Part shown: positions 27,586 through 37,458 of the stretch, one piece after another
How positions within the stretch are numbered: position 1 is the stretch's first letter
Layout of the letters: the number at the start of each line of letters is the position of its first letter
Assembly: GCA_905250075.1 (NCBI GenBank)
Contig: CAJNOP010000132.1
Location: forward strand, 201,610-265,609
DNA length: 64,000 nucleotides
Reading direction: 5' to 3'
Origin: Rotaria sp. Silwood1
Taxonomy: Eukaryota; Rotifera; Eurotatoria; Philodinida; Philodinidae
The notes under the pieces: model-generated
Databases searched by the model: none
What the model was told of the DNA's origin: nothing
The model's input: the letters and a program-made list of their open reading frames with translations, nothing else
Program-made: the position numbers and the translations under genes

Positions 27586-28084
27586 AGATAGTTTACTAGC
27601 ACATTTTTTTGAGTGTATTCACCCAGAGCGAACAGATATAATCGTAGCTACACATAGACTTGTTTGAAAATAAATAACACTGGAGTACTAATGAAAGAAA
27701 CGAAAAACATGCACATGTAATTGAGTGATTTATGAAGAACCGATGCGACAGTAAACAAAATAACGGAAAAAAGGTCGACGTAAAATTGGTGAATCCGATA
27801 AATAGGCAAGAAATTTATAACAAGAAACCGCAAAATTTTTTAAATAAAATCTTCAAATCAGACGAATATGCTAAACCAGTACAAAATAAATGTAGAAGTC
27901 TCTATGAACAAACTGAATATCATTACAAAGAGGCAAGTGCCTTTGATACATACAGCACAAGGACTACAATTGTGTTTTTTACAATTAAAACTGTTATATG
28001 GATAAATTATCATCAAATTATATCAAAATTCATTCTAATAGAAAAGTAGTACTAGACCTCTACCCGGCCCAAGGCCGGCTAGAA

Positions 28085-28690
28085 AAGTCGGCTGACTGCA
28101 GAGCCCAAAAAATATCAAAACCTGGTCCTATACGACATCTACTATTTCTATACCCAAGAGTTGTGTAGAGGAAATCATAATGAATCTGAATCGTAGATTT
28201 CCATGTAAGGAAGCTCTCAGCTGTTCATTATCGCTCATCGTCTCATCTGTCTAAACCATGAAGAGATTTTTTTAAATGCTTGAGACTTCTTCGTGGATGA
28301 ATTTCAGCTATGCAAAACGATAATTAAAGTATATATGCACATAAGATCTAAAATATGAATGGTCTTTTAAGACTGAATCACGCATACCCATATAAGAAAA
28401 TTACCAGCTGTTAATTATTCATTTTCACCATTCGTATATCTTCCGAACGCTGCCGAATTTCGAAAAACGGATTTCAGATGTGCACTCGTCACGTTCTCAG
28501 GATCTCGCCAAACTTTTTTTCGACTGAAAATTATGCTCAGAAGCTGAGAACGAGTGGCTGACTTGAATCGTGACTCATGCGTCCAGAACAAGGAGAAGAA
28601 GAAGAAGCAGAAGAAGAATTTACCATGGCAACTAAGCGAGTGAAAAGCAATAAGTCGGCTCTGCCTGCACTTCGTGCAGTCAGCCGACTT
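28085..28690. mobile_element. Inverted-repeat (MITE-like) element, about 606 bp
   Basis: The left end 28085-28100 (AAGTCGGCTGACTGCA) is the exact reverse complement of 28675-28690. The right end is itself a hairpin: AAGTCGGCT at 28652-28660 pairs with AGCCGACTT at 28682-28690, enclosing CTGCAC-TTC-GTGCAG. The left end lacks the central part of that hairpin. Just outside the left end is another small hairpin, CCGGCC-caa-GGCCGG (28064-28078). Internally, about 28185-28330 and 28370-28500 look like diverged copies of each other. No open frame or transposase is present, so it would be non-autonomous. No target-site duplication is obvious. Confidence 0.6.
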
Positions 28691-29071
28691 AATTAAGAAA
28701 AAGTATTTTAATTTTAGTATACGTTTCCATCATTTGATTATGCAATTGAAGCTATTTTGTCTGCTTGTAGTAAAAGTTGACAAGAAGTTTGTGATTCAAT
28801 ACTAAATATCGTTTGAAATGGTGGATTAACTTGCACTAAGTGAAGTTTTGAATAGAGCTTTTCAATAAAGCTTAAATTTTCTACTATGAAAAAACTTTAC
28901 ATGACTATCATACTAGCAAAGCACTGAGTAAGAATTCAAACTCGAATTATTCTTTGATATTTAACATAATTTAACTCTCTTCTTGGATTTTAGTTTTATT
29001 TTTATCTTAAATTTTTATTCAATTTAATATTAATTTTAAAATTGTAACGTTTCGAGTCTCCATGGATACTT

Positions 29072-29171
29072 NNNNNNNNNNNNNNNNNNNNNNNNNNNNN
29101 NNNNNNNNNNNNNNNNNNNNNNNNNNNNNNNNNNNNNNNNNNNNNNNNNNNNNNNNNNNNNNNNNNNNNNN
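29072..29171. other. Assembly gap (100 N)
   Basis: Exactly 100 N, the conventional placeholder for a gap of unknown size. Open frames drawn through it are artefacts. The C-rich repeat begins at the first base after the gap. Confidence 0.98.
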
Positions 29172-29599
29172 CACACCCACGCACACTCCACGTCCACACA
29201 CACATGTATACTCCACATCCACCCCAGACCCACACACCCACGCACACCCCACACCCACACATCCACCCACACCCACACACCCACCCACGCACACCCCACA
29301 TTCACACACACATGCATACTCCACACCCACGCACACCCCACACCCATCCACACCCAAACCCACAAACCCACTGACACCTACGCACACCCCATATCCACAC
29401 ATACATGCACACTCCATACACACACACGCACACCCCACACCCACGCACATCCCACACCAACCCACACCCATACACCCACACATGCACGCTTCACACCCAC
29501 ATCAACGCACACCCCACATCCACCCACCCACCCACACCCCACACTCACATCCACACCATCGAAACTCCACACTCACATCCATACTCACACACACACCCT
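29172..29599 (-). repeat. C-rich CCCACA-type degenerate tandem tract (telomere-like)
   Basis: About 430 bp is almost entirely made of ccacaccc/cacgcacacccc variants, i.e. degenerate TGTGGG/TGTGGGTG on the minus strand. It starts directly at the gap edge. Open frames through it (Thr-His-Pro-rich, or Cys-Val-Gly-rich on the other strand) are products of the repeat and not genes. Confidence 0.8.
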
Positions 29600-30250
29600 T
29601 GTTCTCGCCATAGGCTTCTATTGCTGATAGGGTGTATGTGTGCTGCCGCAGGTAAATGGGAAAAAAGAAAGAAAATGTGTGCTAAACGACACAAAGACGA
29701 CGACAACTACTCTTTTTCAAGGAGAAAATGATAACGACAAAAAGCGAAAATGCTCTACTGATAATTTTTTCATTTGGTTTTGCTTGGGGATTGTGATAAG
29801 TAATATATGACAATGATTAAACAAAAAACATGTACTCGGTTTATCATACATAAAAAGGGAAACGGCTATTCAAGATGAGTAATATGAAATGAGTAAAGCT
29901 TTTTTGTATGAGCAGCAAGCATTGCCAGATGACTACACAGCATATATTTATTCTTGCTGATGGAGAAGTATATATTTTCGCCATTATTCAGAGAATCTTT
30001 CCCCGTTCTCGTTTCAATATTTACATCAGTGGTTGCTTACATGAGTAAGAGGAATATGCATAGTAGTCATTGAATAGGCGTTAAAGCAAGGCATTCGATT
30101 GGCTGCATTTATCATATCTATGTTGTCGAGAAATTGGAGTTGACTGGGTATTTTTTGTCAGCGGACGAAATTGTTGCGGGACAATTGTGTTTCAGAGTAA
30201 TATTACAGTGAATAACTTTTTGCTTAAAGTGCTATAGTATTTATATACAG

Positions 30251-30334
30251 AGCATGTGGGAGCATTGTCTTCACAGTAATCTGGCTACTCATAGTTGTCC
30301 TGCATGTCAAAATGCTTTACAGAAGAGAGTGTAG
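30251..30334 (+). pseudogene. Possible RING-finger C-terminal remnant or final exon
   Basis: After an AG at 30250 the frame reads MWEHCLHSNLATHSCPACQN and stops at a TAG. The spacing H-x(2)-C-L...H-x-C-P-x-C resembles the second half of a RING finger. I could not find the first half upstream, so it may be a relict or the last exon of a gene I cannot trace. Confidence 0.25.
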
Positions 30335-31148
30335 ATATGAGACTGCTTTCACAATTACCCACATTCACATTATATCAATTTCACAATCGAATCCTGTGCG
30401 CACATCGGCATCCCATTTTCATCCCAAACTACACTAAACAGTCACAGCCACACCTTGCCACTGATTGCGACTAACGCCTTGAAAAGGTAAAGCTACTAGA
30501 TTCGAACCACAACTACGACAAAATAGTTTACCGGCACTGTAACTGAAGTCTATAGTTACATATTCCATGATTTTAGGGAAAACTCTCTGATAATTTGTAT
30601 GACTCAGAGCCTACTTCATCAGAGGTGTCCCAAAAAAGTGGTAAACATAGACTAAATTAGCCGAAACCGAAATAAAACAAGGTTCTGTACATCGCTAGAA
30701 ACATCCGGACGAGCTCTTTCTCATTCATCAAAACTAAAAACGACATCAGTGTCATAAGTAGCGCGACTCGTAAGTTGCATTATGAACGCTAAAGTAGTGA
30801 ATAAGTCTTGGTCGAATCATCTGAAGAATACGACTCATCAGTGTTAGTATCAAACGATGCCTTTGAATAAGGTTTTTAAAGCTTATCAATTCGTATAGGT
30901 TTGAGTTGTAAATATACTCAATGAATACATGTTACTTCAGGTAAATCAATATTTCTCTTCCTATCGGTTTCATGGACTACAATTCACTCTTAAAGTTATA
31001 AAAAGCTTAGATATAATGAGTTGATATGCAACTTTCTTTCTTTCACATTTTTAAGTTCAAGTGGTTTTATCACATCTTGATGTCGAATACGATGTACTTC
31101 GGAAAGTCATTTCATTATTTATTTCTAGAAAAAGAAGCGCAACTGAAA

Positions 31149-34100
31149 ATGACTAGTAAACAAAATCATAAAAACAGTAAGTATTGATGACTTTTCGCGC
31201 ATTACGGGAAAACTTTATCGTTGTATCGAGCAAAGTATGAGTGTTTTTCTTTGATTAGACAAACCTTGGCTCGAATACCAGTTTCATGATGCCGACAAAA
31301 CAACCATCAAGAAACCCGATGAATTGGGAATCAGCTCGAACGATTTTGCACCATTGCGAGAAATCAACACTGATGTCGTAGATCGTATCCAGGGCTCAAT
31401 GTTTGGTTTGACCATAGGTGACGCCCTTGGTGCTCATGTTGAATTCAGACCTAACAGTTATTTGGTAGCTAATCCAGTCAAAGACCTAGAAGGGGGAGGA
31501 ACATGGGGTCTACAAAAGGGACAGGTAGGTAATCTAGAAATAGAAGTTGCATACTAGTTCGCTTTTGTAGTTCACTGATGATGCTTCAATGGCACTTTGT
31601 TTGGCAAATTCACTGATTGCTTGTCAAGACTTTGTTCCATATGATCAACTAGTTCGCTACAAGTGGTGGTATCGACATGGCTACATGTCATCGACTGGTC
31701 AATGTTTCGACATTGGTGCGGCTACTCGACAATCCATCGAAGAATTTGAAAAGCGTCAAAGAAAATTTGCACATGATCATGGCATTCCTTTTGACCAACT
31801 AGACTTTTTGTCCAATCGGGATCTTCTTCAAGCATTCGACGTGAAGTGCAGTAAAGACGATGTGGCTGGGAACGGTGCCCTGATGCGTCTTGCACCTGTA
31901 CCACTCTTCTTTTACCACAATCCGGAACTGGCCATTGAATATTCTGGCATTAGTGGTCGAATCACTCATGGAGATGACAAAGCTTATGATGCATGTTGTT
32001 ATTATGGAGCTCTCATTATAGCTGCTCTGAATGGTGCAAACAAAAATGAGTTAACTAGTAAAACTTTTTACGATAAGCATCGACATTGGTTTGGCAATCG
32101 AACCCTTCATCCTGAAATCATGGCGATCGCGCACGGATCATATAAAAAACCAGGTGGATATCAAGATGGAATTCGAGGGAAAGGATATATTGTCAATGCT
32201 CTGGAAGCTGCTTTGTGGGCTTTTTGGAGTGATGCAGACTCGTTTGAAAAAGGTGCACTTAATGCAGTTAATCTAGGCGATGATACAGACACAACAGCAG
32301 CTATTTATGGTCAGTTGGCAGGAGCTTACTATGGCTACAAGAAGTTGCCAGTGAAATGGCTGGAATGTATATATGCCAAAGATTTCATTCAATGTGTAAG
32401 CAGTTGGATTGCCTACGAAGGGAAACAATGGTTCAGAAATCAGACAAACCCAGACACAAGCGTACTAATAAATGCTTATAATAACATTCAGTTCAATTCG
32501 AGACACAGAGTCTCCATTTCTCCGACGCAAGACTTACGTGCACGTCTGAAAAGAATATTGGATCAATGCATAACATCGAACGCTGTTGTGCGCAAAGCAA
32601 TCGATCCTAACGGTCGTATAGGACATACATATGATGCATGGCGAGATCGTATTCTAGTGACCGAAAGTGTGAACTTGAACGTTAAGGAAGGTTACTCGTA
32701 TCCAGCGATAAAATGTGAGATAAAAAGTGGCGAGAAACTTGAGAATCGGAATATCCTTCGACTCATTGATTTTCCTGCTGACCTTCGATTGAGTGTCCTA
32801 TCGAACTTGGTTTCATCGACTGGGATTGATTCAGTTCTTGATTATCCTTTTGTAATCGATGAATGTACTCGCATCTTCTATTATTCATACCTAGTACGAA
32901 GTCAAGCTTTCCCTGACGACAAAACCATTTTCAAAGAAGCGTGTAAAACTCCAGCCACTCATCTTATCACGGGAATAGACAAAGGTATCGATGTTGTAGT
33001 TATATTGAGATTACCGCTTGATGATTCGAAAATCATTGATGATAGCCTCGATCAAATATGTCAATGCATGAAAGATGAGAAGGGACTAAATGTTAATGAA
33101 AATGCACTGAGTCAAGTTCTTTTCACACACGTCTATTCAAACACATCCAATTTATCCAAACAGTCAACATTATTTCGCGTATGCCAAGAAATTCTCAGAA
33201 TCAAAAAGAATCATGCTGATCTATTACCTTGCAACTATATTCTTCATCCCATCAACATCTTTTATGCTGATCAAAATGAACGGAATCCTAAATTTATTCC
33301 AATCGAACCGAGGATTGCAATAATGATTGAAGAGCATTGGCTTCGATTATCTTCTGCCCATGCAATATGGAAAAGCTTTCAAAGGAACATAAAGTTGGAT
33401 GTTTTCAAAACTGAGCTCAGGAAACAACTTGATTCTGTGCACAGTAAAGTGACGGAACTAGTAGATCAATATAACAAGGAAAAGAAACAAGGCCAAGATT
33501 TGTTTCCGCGTATTCGGCAAGGTAAAGAGAAGCAAGAGGCTATCATATGTGACTTACGGATTGAGGAAGAAGAAATGAAGGTGAAGGAGAGAATCGAAAA
33601 TCTGAAGCATGATCTACGAGTTTTAGAAGCGAAACAGGATTTTATCAAGTATTTGACAACCAAAGGATTCGATTATTTGAATGCCGATAGATGTGGTATC
33701 AAACGAGGCGACAGTGAAGATGAGATCGTACGAAAGGTAAATAAAGATAGGCAGGACCAACGTATCCTGTGCTCCAACGACTGTTTAAATGCAATGCATT
33801 GGTCCCAATTGCAAGACATGGTTACACGACTCGCTAATGATCGTAAAGAAAAAAATTACTTGAAGCTTGTTTATGTCGATTTCACTTACTGTACATACGA
33901 GATGAACTTGATAAAAGCGTTTCCCTCAACGACCTATAATCCAAGTGCTGATATCCGTGACTTTTTAAAAGCGACGACGAGAAAATCTGATCCACAACCA
34001 GCTGTGCCTTCTACAAATCAGATGATCAATATCATTCTCATTGGTAAATCAAGAGTTGGCAAATCGACATTAATTAACGCCATCGCTAACTGCCCACAAT

Positions 34101-35485
34101 TCAAAAAATTCGAGGAAGCTCAATCGAATAAATTTGTCCTACACATATTGATTCCATTGATGTTTTCGCCAAAAACTGAGGGTGAACAACATTTCATTCA
34201 ACTCGGCATAAACGATCCCAACGAAGATTTTAATCACCGTGGTCAGTCTATAACGCAGCGTTGTAAATCGTACAAGTTGAACGTTGAAAATGGACAGAAG
34301 TTTTGCATCATTGATACTCCTGGCTTTTCTGATTCACATGGTCAAGCTCACGACAAGAAAACCATGGAGCACATACTATCATATATTGCAAATCTGACGC
34401 ATTTGAATGCCATATGTGTTCTGATAGAGTCTGGCGACTCGGAACTCGCTGCATATGGACAGTGTTTGACGCGATTGCTCAATTTCATTGGACAAGAAGC
34501 GCATAACAAGTTAGTTTTTTGCTTCACTAAATGTCTTTCACATCGAATGAGTGATAATGAAAGAAAAGCTGCAGTTGAACGACTGCTTCGATCATCTTCC
34601 CGTGACAAAATTCCTGTGAAACCTAACAGCATAGTTTACTTCGACAGTACCTTCTTTCTTCATTTAGCTAAAGTACGTTGGTCCGATCATCTAGCGAAGG
34701 ATCATGAAAAGAGCTGGAAGTTCTCCAAGAAAGGAGTGGATCTACTTCTGGAGTATATTCATCAAATCGATCCTCCATATGTCCTGCATCAAGCACGACA
34801 AAAAGCAGAATATGTCCGAATCGAAATTCTTGAAATGGTTCGTCCGATGACTGAAGCAATGCGAAACATTCTTCGAAATAAAATTATATACAAGTTAGAA
34901 ACCCAATATAAATTTGTCGAACTTCGTCCAAAACCTATTGAACGATCTTCCGCTATATGCTGCTTGTGCCCACGTCCAATTCGACAATATGGCCACTTTT
35001 GGATTACGTGTGATTGTTTGCACAAATATCGAGAAATATGTGAATATTGTACATGTCCCCCAAAGCAACACGTCCGGGTCGATTATAAACTGGATTACGA
35101 GGCAGTCGATAGAGTCAAGTATCAACTAAATGACTTAGTTACTTGGGACAATGAAATATTTTCTGCAAGTGTATGCTTTGCTCATTTTCTTATAACTAGT
35201 GATCATTGTATCACTAATGATCCGTTCTTGGCAAGTCTCAATCGAATGATCTATGAGGAAAGTCATATTTGGAGAAATGAACCTTATCACCAGTTTAATT
35301 TGCAGTTGCATAAGGAACTTCTACAACTCAAAGCTGATTATGAACGAACGATGGGAGACATGGTACGAAAAAGTGAACACAATGATTTGATTGGTGTTAA
35401 CAATTGGATCGAAAATATCAAAACTATCCCTATGGTACGACAACAACTGAATGCTGCCAAACAAATAAAGAAAACTTCTTGTTAG
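31149..35485 (+). CDS. ADP-ribosylglycohydrolase fused to coiled coil, P-loop GTPase and Cys-rich module
   Basis: Three exons, 31149-31176, 31259-31524 and 31571-35485, give about 1402 aa; both introns (82 and 46 bp) preserve frame. Residues about 45-400 are an ADP-ribosylglycohydrolase (DraG/ARH) domain. Motifs are GSMFGLTIGDALG, the Mg-binding FTDDAS (99-104), GNGALMR (198-204) and LGDDTDTTAA (DDTD 335-338). All metal ligands look intact, so removal of ADP-ribose from a substrate is expected. Residues about 450-700 are a helical region that faintly recalls stonustoxin-like scaffold modules of animal cytosolic proteins; this is weak. A Glu/Lys-rich coiled coil spans about 705-790. The GTPase has G1 GKSRVGKST (923-931), G3 DTPG (1013-1016) and TKCL at about 1084, where [NT]KxD is expected. 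A zinc-like cluster (C1228, C1229, C1231, C1245, C1247, C1255, C1258, C1260) follows. No signal peptide or membrane segment is seen, so it should be cytosolic. The G domain is closest in style to AIG1/GIMAP or septin-like P-loops. Confidence 0.9.
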
Positions 35486-35617
35486 ATCATTAGATTCAGA
35501 GACTACTAGGACAATCAGTTGAATTACTCCCAGTACTTAAATGAGATTTTTACGCTTAATATAATGAATTTATTCTTCATATCCTGTTTTAAGTCTCATT
35601 TTCATGTGTCCCATCTA

Positions 35618-35692
35618 AGGGTGTGAGTGTGACTGTGGCTGTCATGATTCTCTTCACCCACACCTACACCTACACCACATCCACACTCATGT
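35618..35692. repeat. Telomere-like foldback
   Basis: The G arm ggtgtgagtgtgactgtggc (35619-35638) is followed by a C arm at 35653-35692 (cttcacccacacctacacc..., ccacatccacactcatg). It lies 133 bp downstream of the GTPase fusion stop codon. Confidence 0.6.
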
Positions 35693-36204
35693 ATTGATCG
35701 ATAAGAGTAGACAGGATCATTTATAAAATAAATTAAGAAGCTAAGCACATAGAATAGTTTTTCTCGTTTATCTAGAATATTTTGTAAACTACATATTAGT
35801 TGGATGGAATTCTTGATATTTATCTCCGACAAAGAAAAGCTTTTTCGACTCTGTTGATCAAAGCAATTGCTAAAATGGTGCTTTACTGTATTATCAATTG
35901 ATAATGGTGAATAGCTGATACGATAGATTATGACGTCAAATATAGGATAATTGGCAAAGACATTCATCTAATAAAGCAAGATGATCGTCAAAAGTTGACA
36001 CAGTAATACTCAAATTGAGGAGAGTATATGAATAACCGTGTGTACGATTTACTTTCCGCGGGTTTACTTTTCATTGATTATTTTGAGTTTTAATTGGATT
36101 TTTTTCATAGAAAATTATGATTTTTGCTCCTAAGGATTTTCTTTCCGTTGAATTAGTTCGACGAAAAGAAATGAGCAGATTAGTAGTCATTGAGACAATT
36201 CATA

Positions 36205-36605
36205 TCTTATGGGGGTGAATGTAGGTGTAGATGTGGATGCACGTGTGGCGTCTGTAGGTTCGAGTATCTGTGGGTGTGAGTGTAGGCTTGAAGATGGGTG
36301 GCGTGGGTGTGTGGGTCTGGATGTGGGTGTGCCGTGGGTGTGTGGGTGATTGTGGGATGGGGTCTGGATGTGGGTGTGTGGGTATGGGTGTGGGTGATTG
36401 TGGGATGTGGGTCTGGATGTGGGTGTGTGGGTATGGGTGTGGGTGGTTGTGGGGTGTGGGTCTAGGTGTGGGTGTGCTGTGGGTGATCAACAACTCTTTA
36501 ACCTCATCCACACCAACAGTCACAGCTGCAACCACACCCACATCGACATTCACACCCATATCATACCAACACCCACTCACACTTCACACCTACATCCACA
36601 TCGAG
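36205..36605. repeat. Largest telomere-like foldback, with 48-bp minisatellite
   Basis: About 280 bp of G-rich TGTGGG/TGTGGGTG variants (36205-36487) is followed by about 100 bp of C-rich CCACACC variants (36503-36605). Inside the G arm a 48-49 bp unit beginning gattgtggga recurs at 36348, 36396 and, changed, 36445. The C arm is much shorter than the G arm. Confidence 0.75.
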
Positions 36606-36776
36606 TTTCACTTCATTTCCTTGAATATCTTATTTTTCATGTCTCATCTGATTCGAACTAAAACTTTTTGTATCAAATACGCCTGCCATGTTTATTTCAA
36701 AATCTGAAAAATTGGTATATGTTTAGGAAAGAAAAAAATATCGAGTAGACCATTGTCCAATTCTATGATTGTAGCA

Positions 36777-36868
36777 GGGTGTGGGTGAGGATGTGGGTGG
36801 ATGAGTGTGGGTATAAATGCAGACTACTTGTACCTAATACCCATACCCACACTCACACCCACCCTAAC
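36777..36868. repeat. Telomere-like foldback, near-complementary arms
   Basis: The G arm is 36777-36812 (gggtgtgggtgaggatgtgg...) and the C arm is 36833-36868 (...cccacactcacacccaccct). The spacer is about 20 bp and the arms are complementary over most of their length. Confidence 0.7.
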
Positions 36869-37458
36869 ATTCGTATCGACCTATTTTCGCTTTCCTGATA
36901 TTTTCATCGAATACGTTTTTAATAACATTTTCTGACAAATGAATCAAATCATCCAAGTAATTATTTCGTAGTACAAGGTAATGTGTATAAAGACATTAGA
37001 TATTGCCGTAAACAAAGACCGTCATTCTTTTCCAAAACAAGAATAAATTGAAGCAAACGTCTTGTATATACTTCCCTTAAATAGATGAAATACAAGTGAG
37101 GTTTTTTTCTTATCCATTGTCAATGATAATTGAATATTTGCTCTTCTAAACAAATGTTTGTCGTTTTGTTTTTGAAAATGTTTTGCATCAAATACACAAT
37201 CGGTAAAGTTCACTTTTATCATTATGACATATTATATTATGATGGCATCGTCTTATAAACTATTCGTTGGCTTGCCATTTCATAGAAAAATAAAGTTTTT
37301 ACGCTGTATTATTACTTTTTATCTCGCTTTTTCTACACTTATATGTTTGATCTGTTGTTACTATTATTTTTCTTTTTGTCTTCTACTAGATTATTGATCA
37401 ACACAAAGAAAATAATAGAGATCTAATTTAAAATTATAGTATATTGCAACAGAAGAAA

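Larger units (their letters stand above)
25492..31148. other. Intergenic block rich in repeats, containing the assembly gap
   Basis: No complete gene is supported. It holds telomere-like foldbacks, an inverted-repeat element, the gap and a C-rich tract, each listed separately. A 105-codon frame at 27732-28049 (basic, Asn/Lys-rich) has no recognised domain. A possible RING-finger remnant lies at 30251-30334. Simple repeats include (GA)n at about 27502-27519 and a GAA-rich run near 28590. Confidence 0.6.
35486..37458. other. Intergenic, three telomere-like foldbacks
   Basis: No gene is supported. G-rich/C-rich repeats at 35618, 36205 and 36777 are listed separately; open frames across them come from the repeats. 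The rest is AT-rich. The last 100 bases are the upstream region of the SLC5 gene. Confidence 0.6.

Noticed and set aside
27732..28049. 105-codon open frame, Asn/Lys-rich
   Set aside because: No domain, no signal or splice context, and it abuts the inverted-repeat element; chance frame in AT-rich DNA is the simpler reading.
29002..29731. Overlapping long open frames on both strands (Cys/Gly/Val-rich or His/Pro/Thr-rich), some through the gap
   Set aside because: They are translations of the degenerate CCCACA tract and of 100 N; open in several frames at once, with no domain.
36200..36707. Open frames of 87-145 codons on both strands
   Set aside because: Products of the G-rich/C-rich foldback; repetitive Gly-Val-Trp-Cys or Pro-Thr-His translations only.
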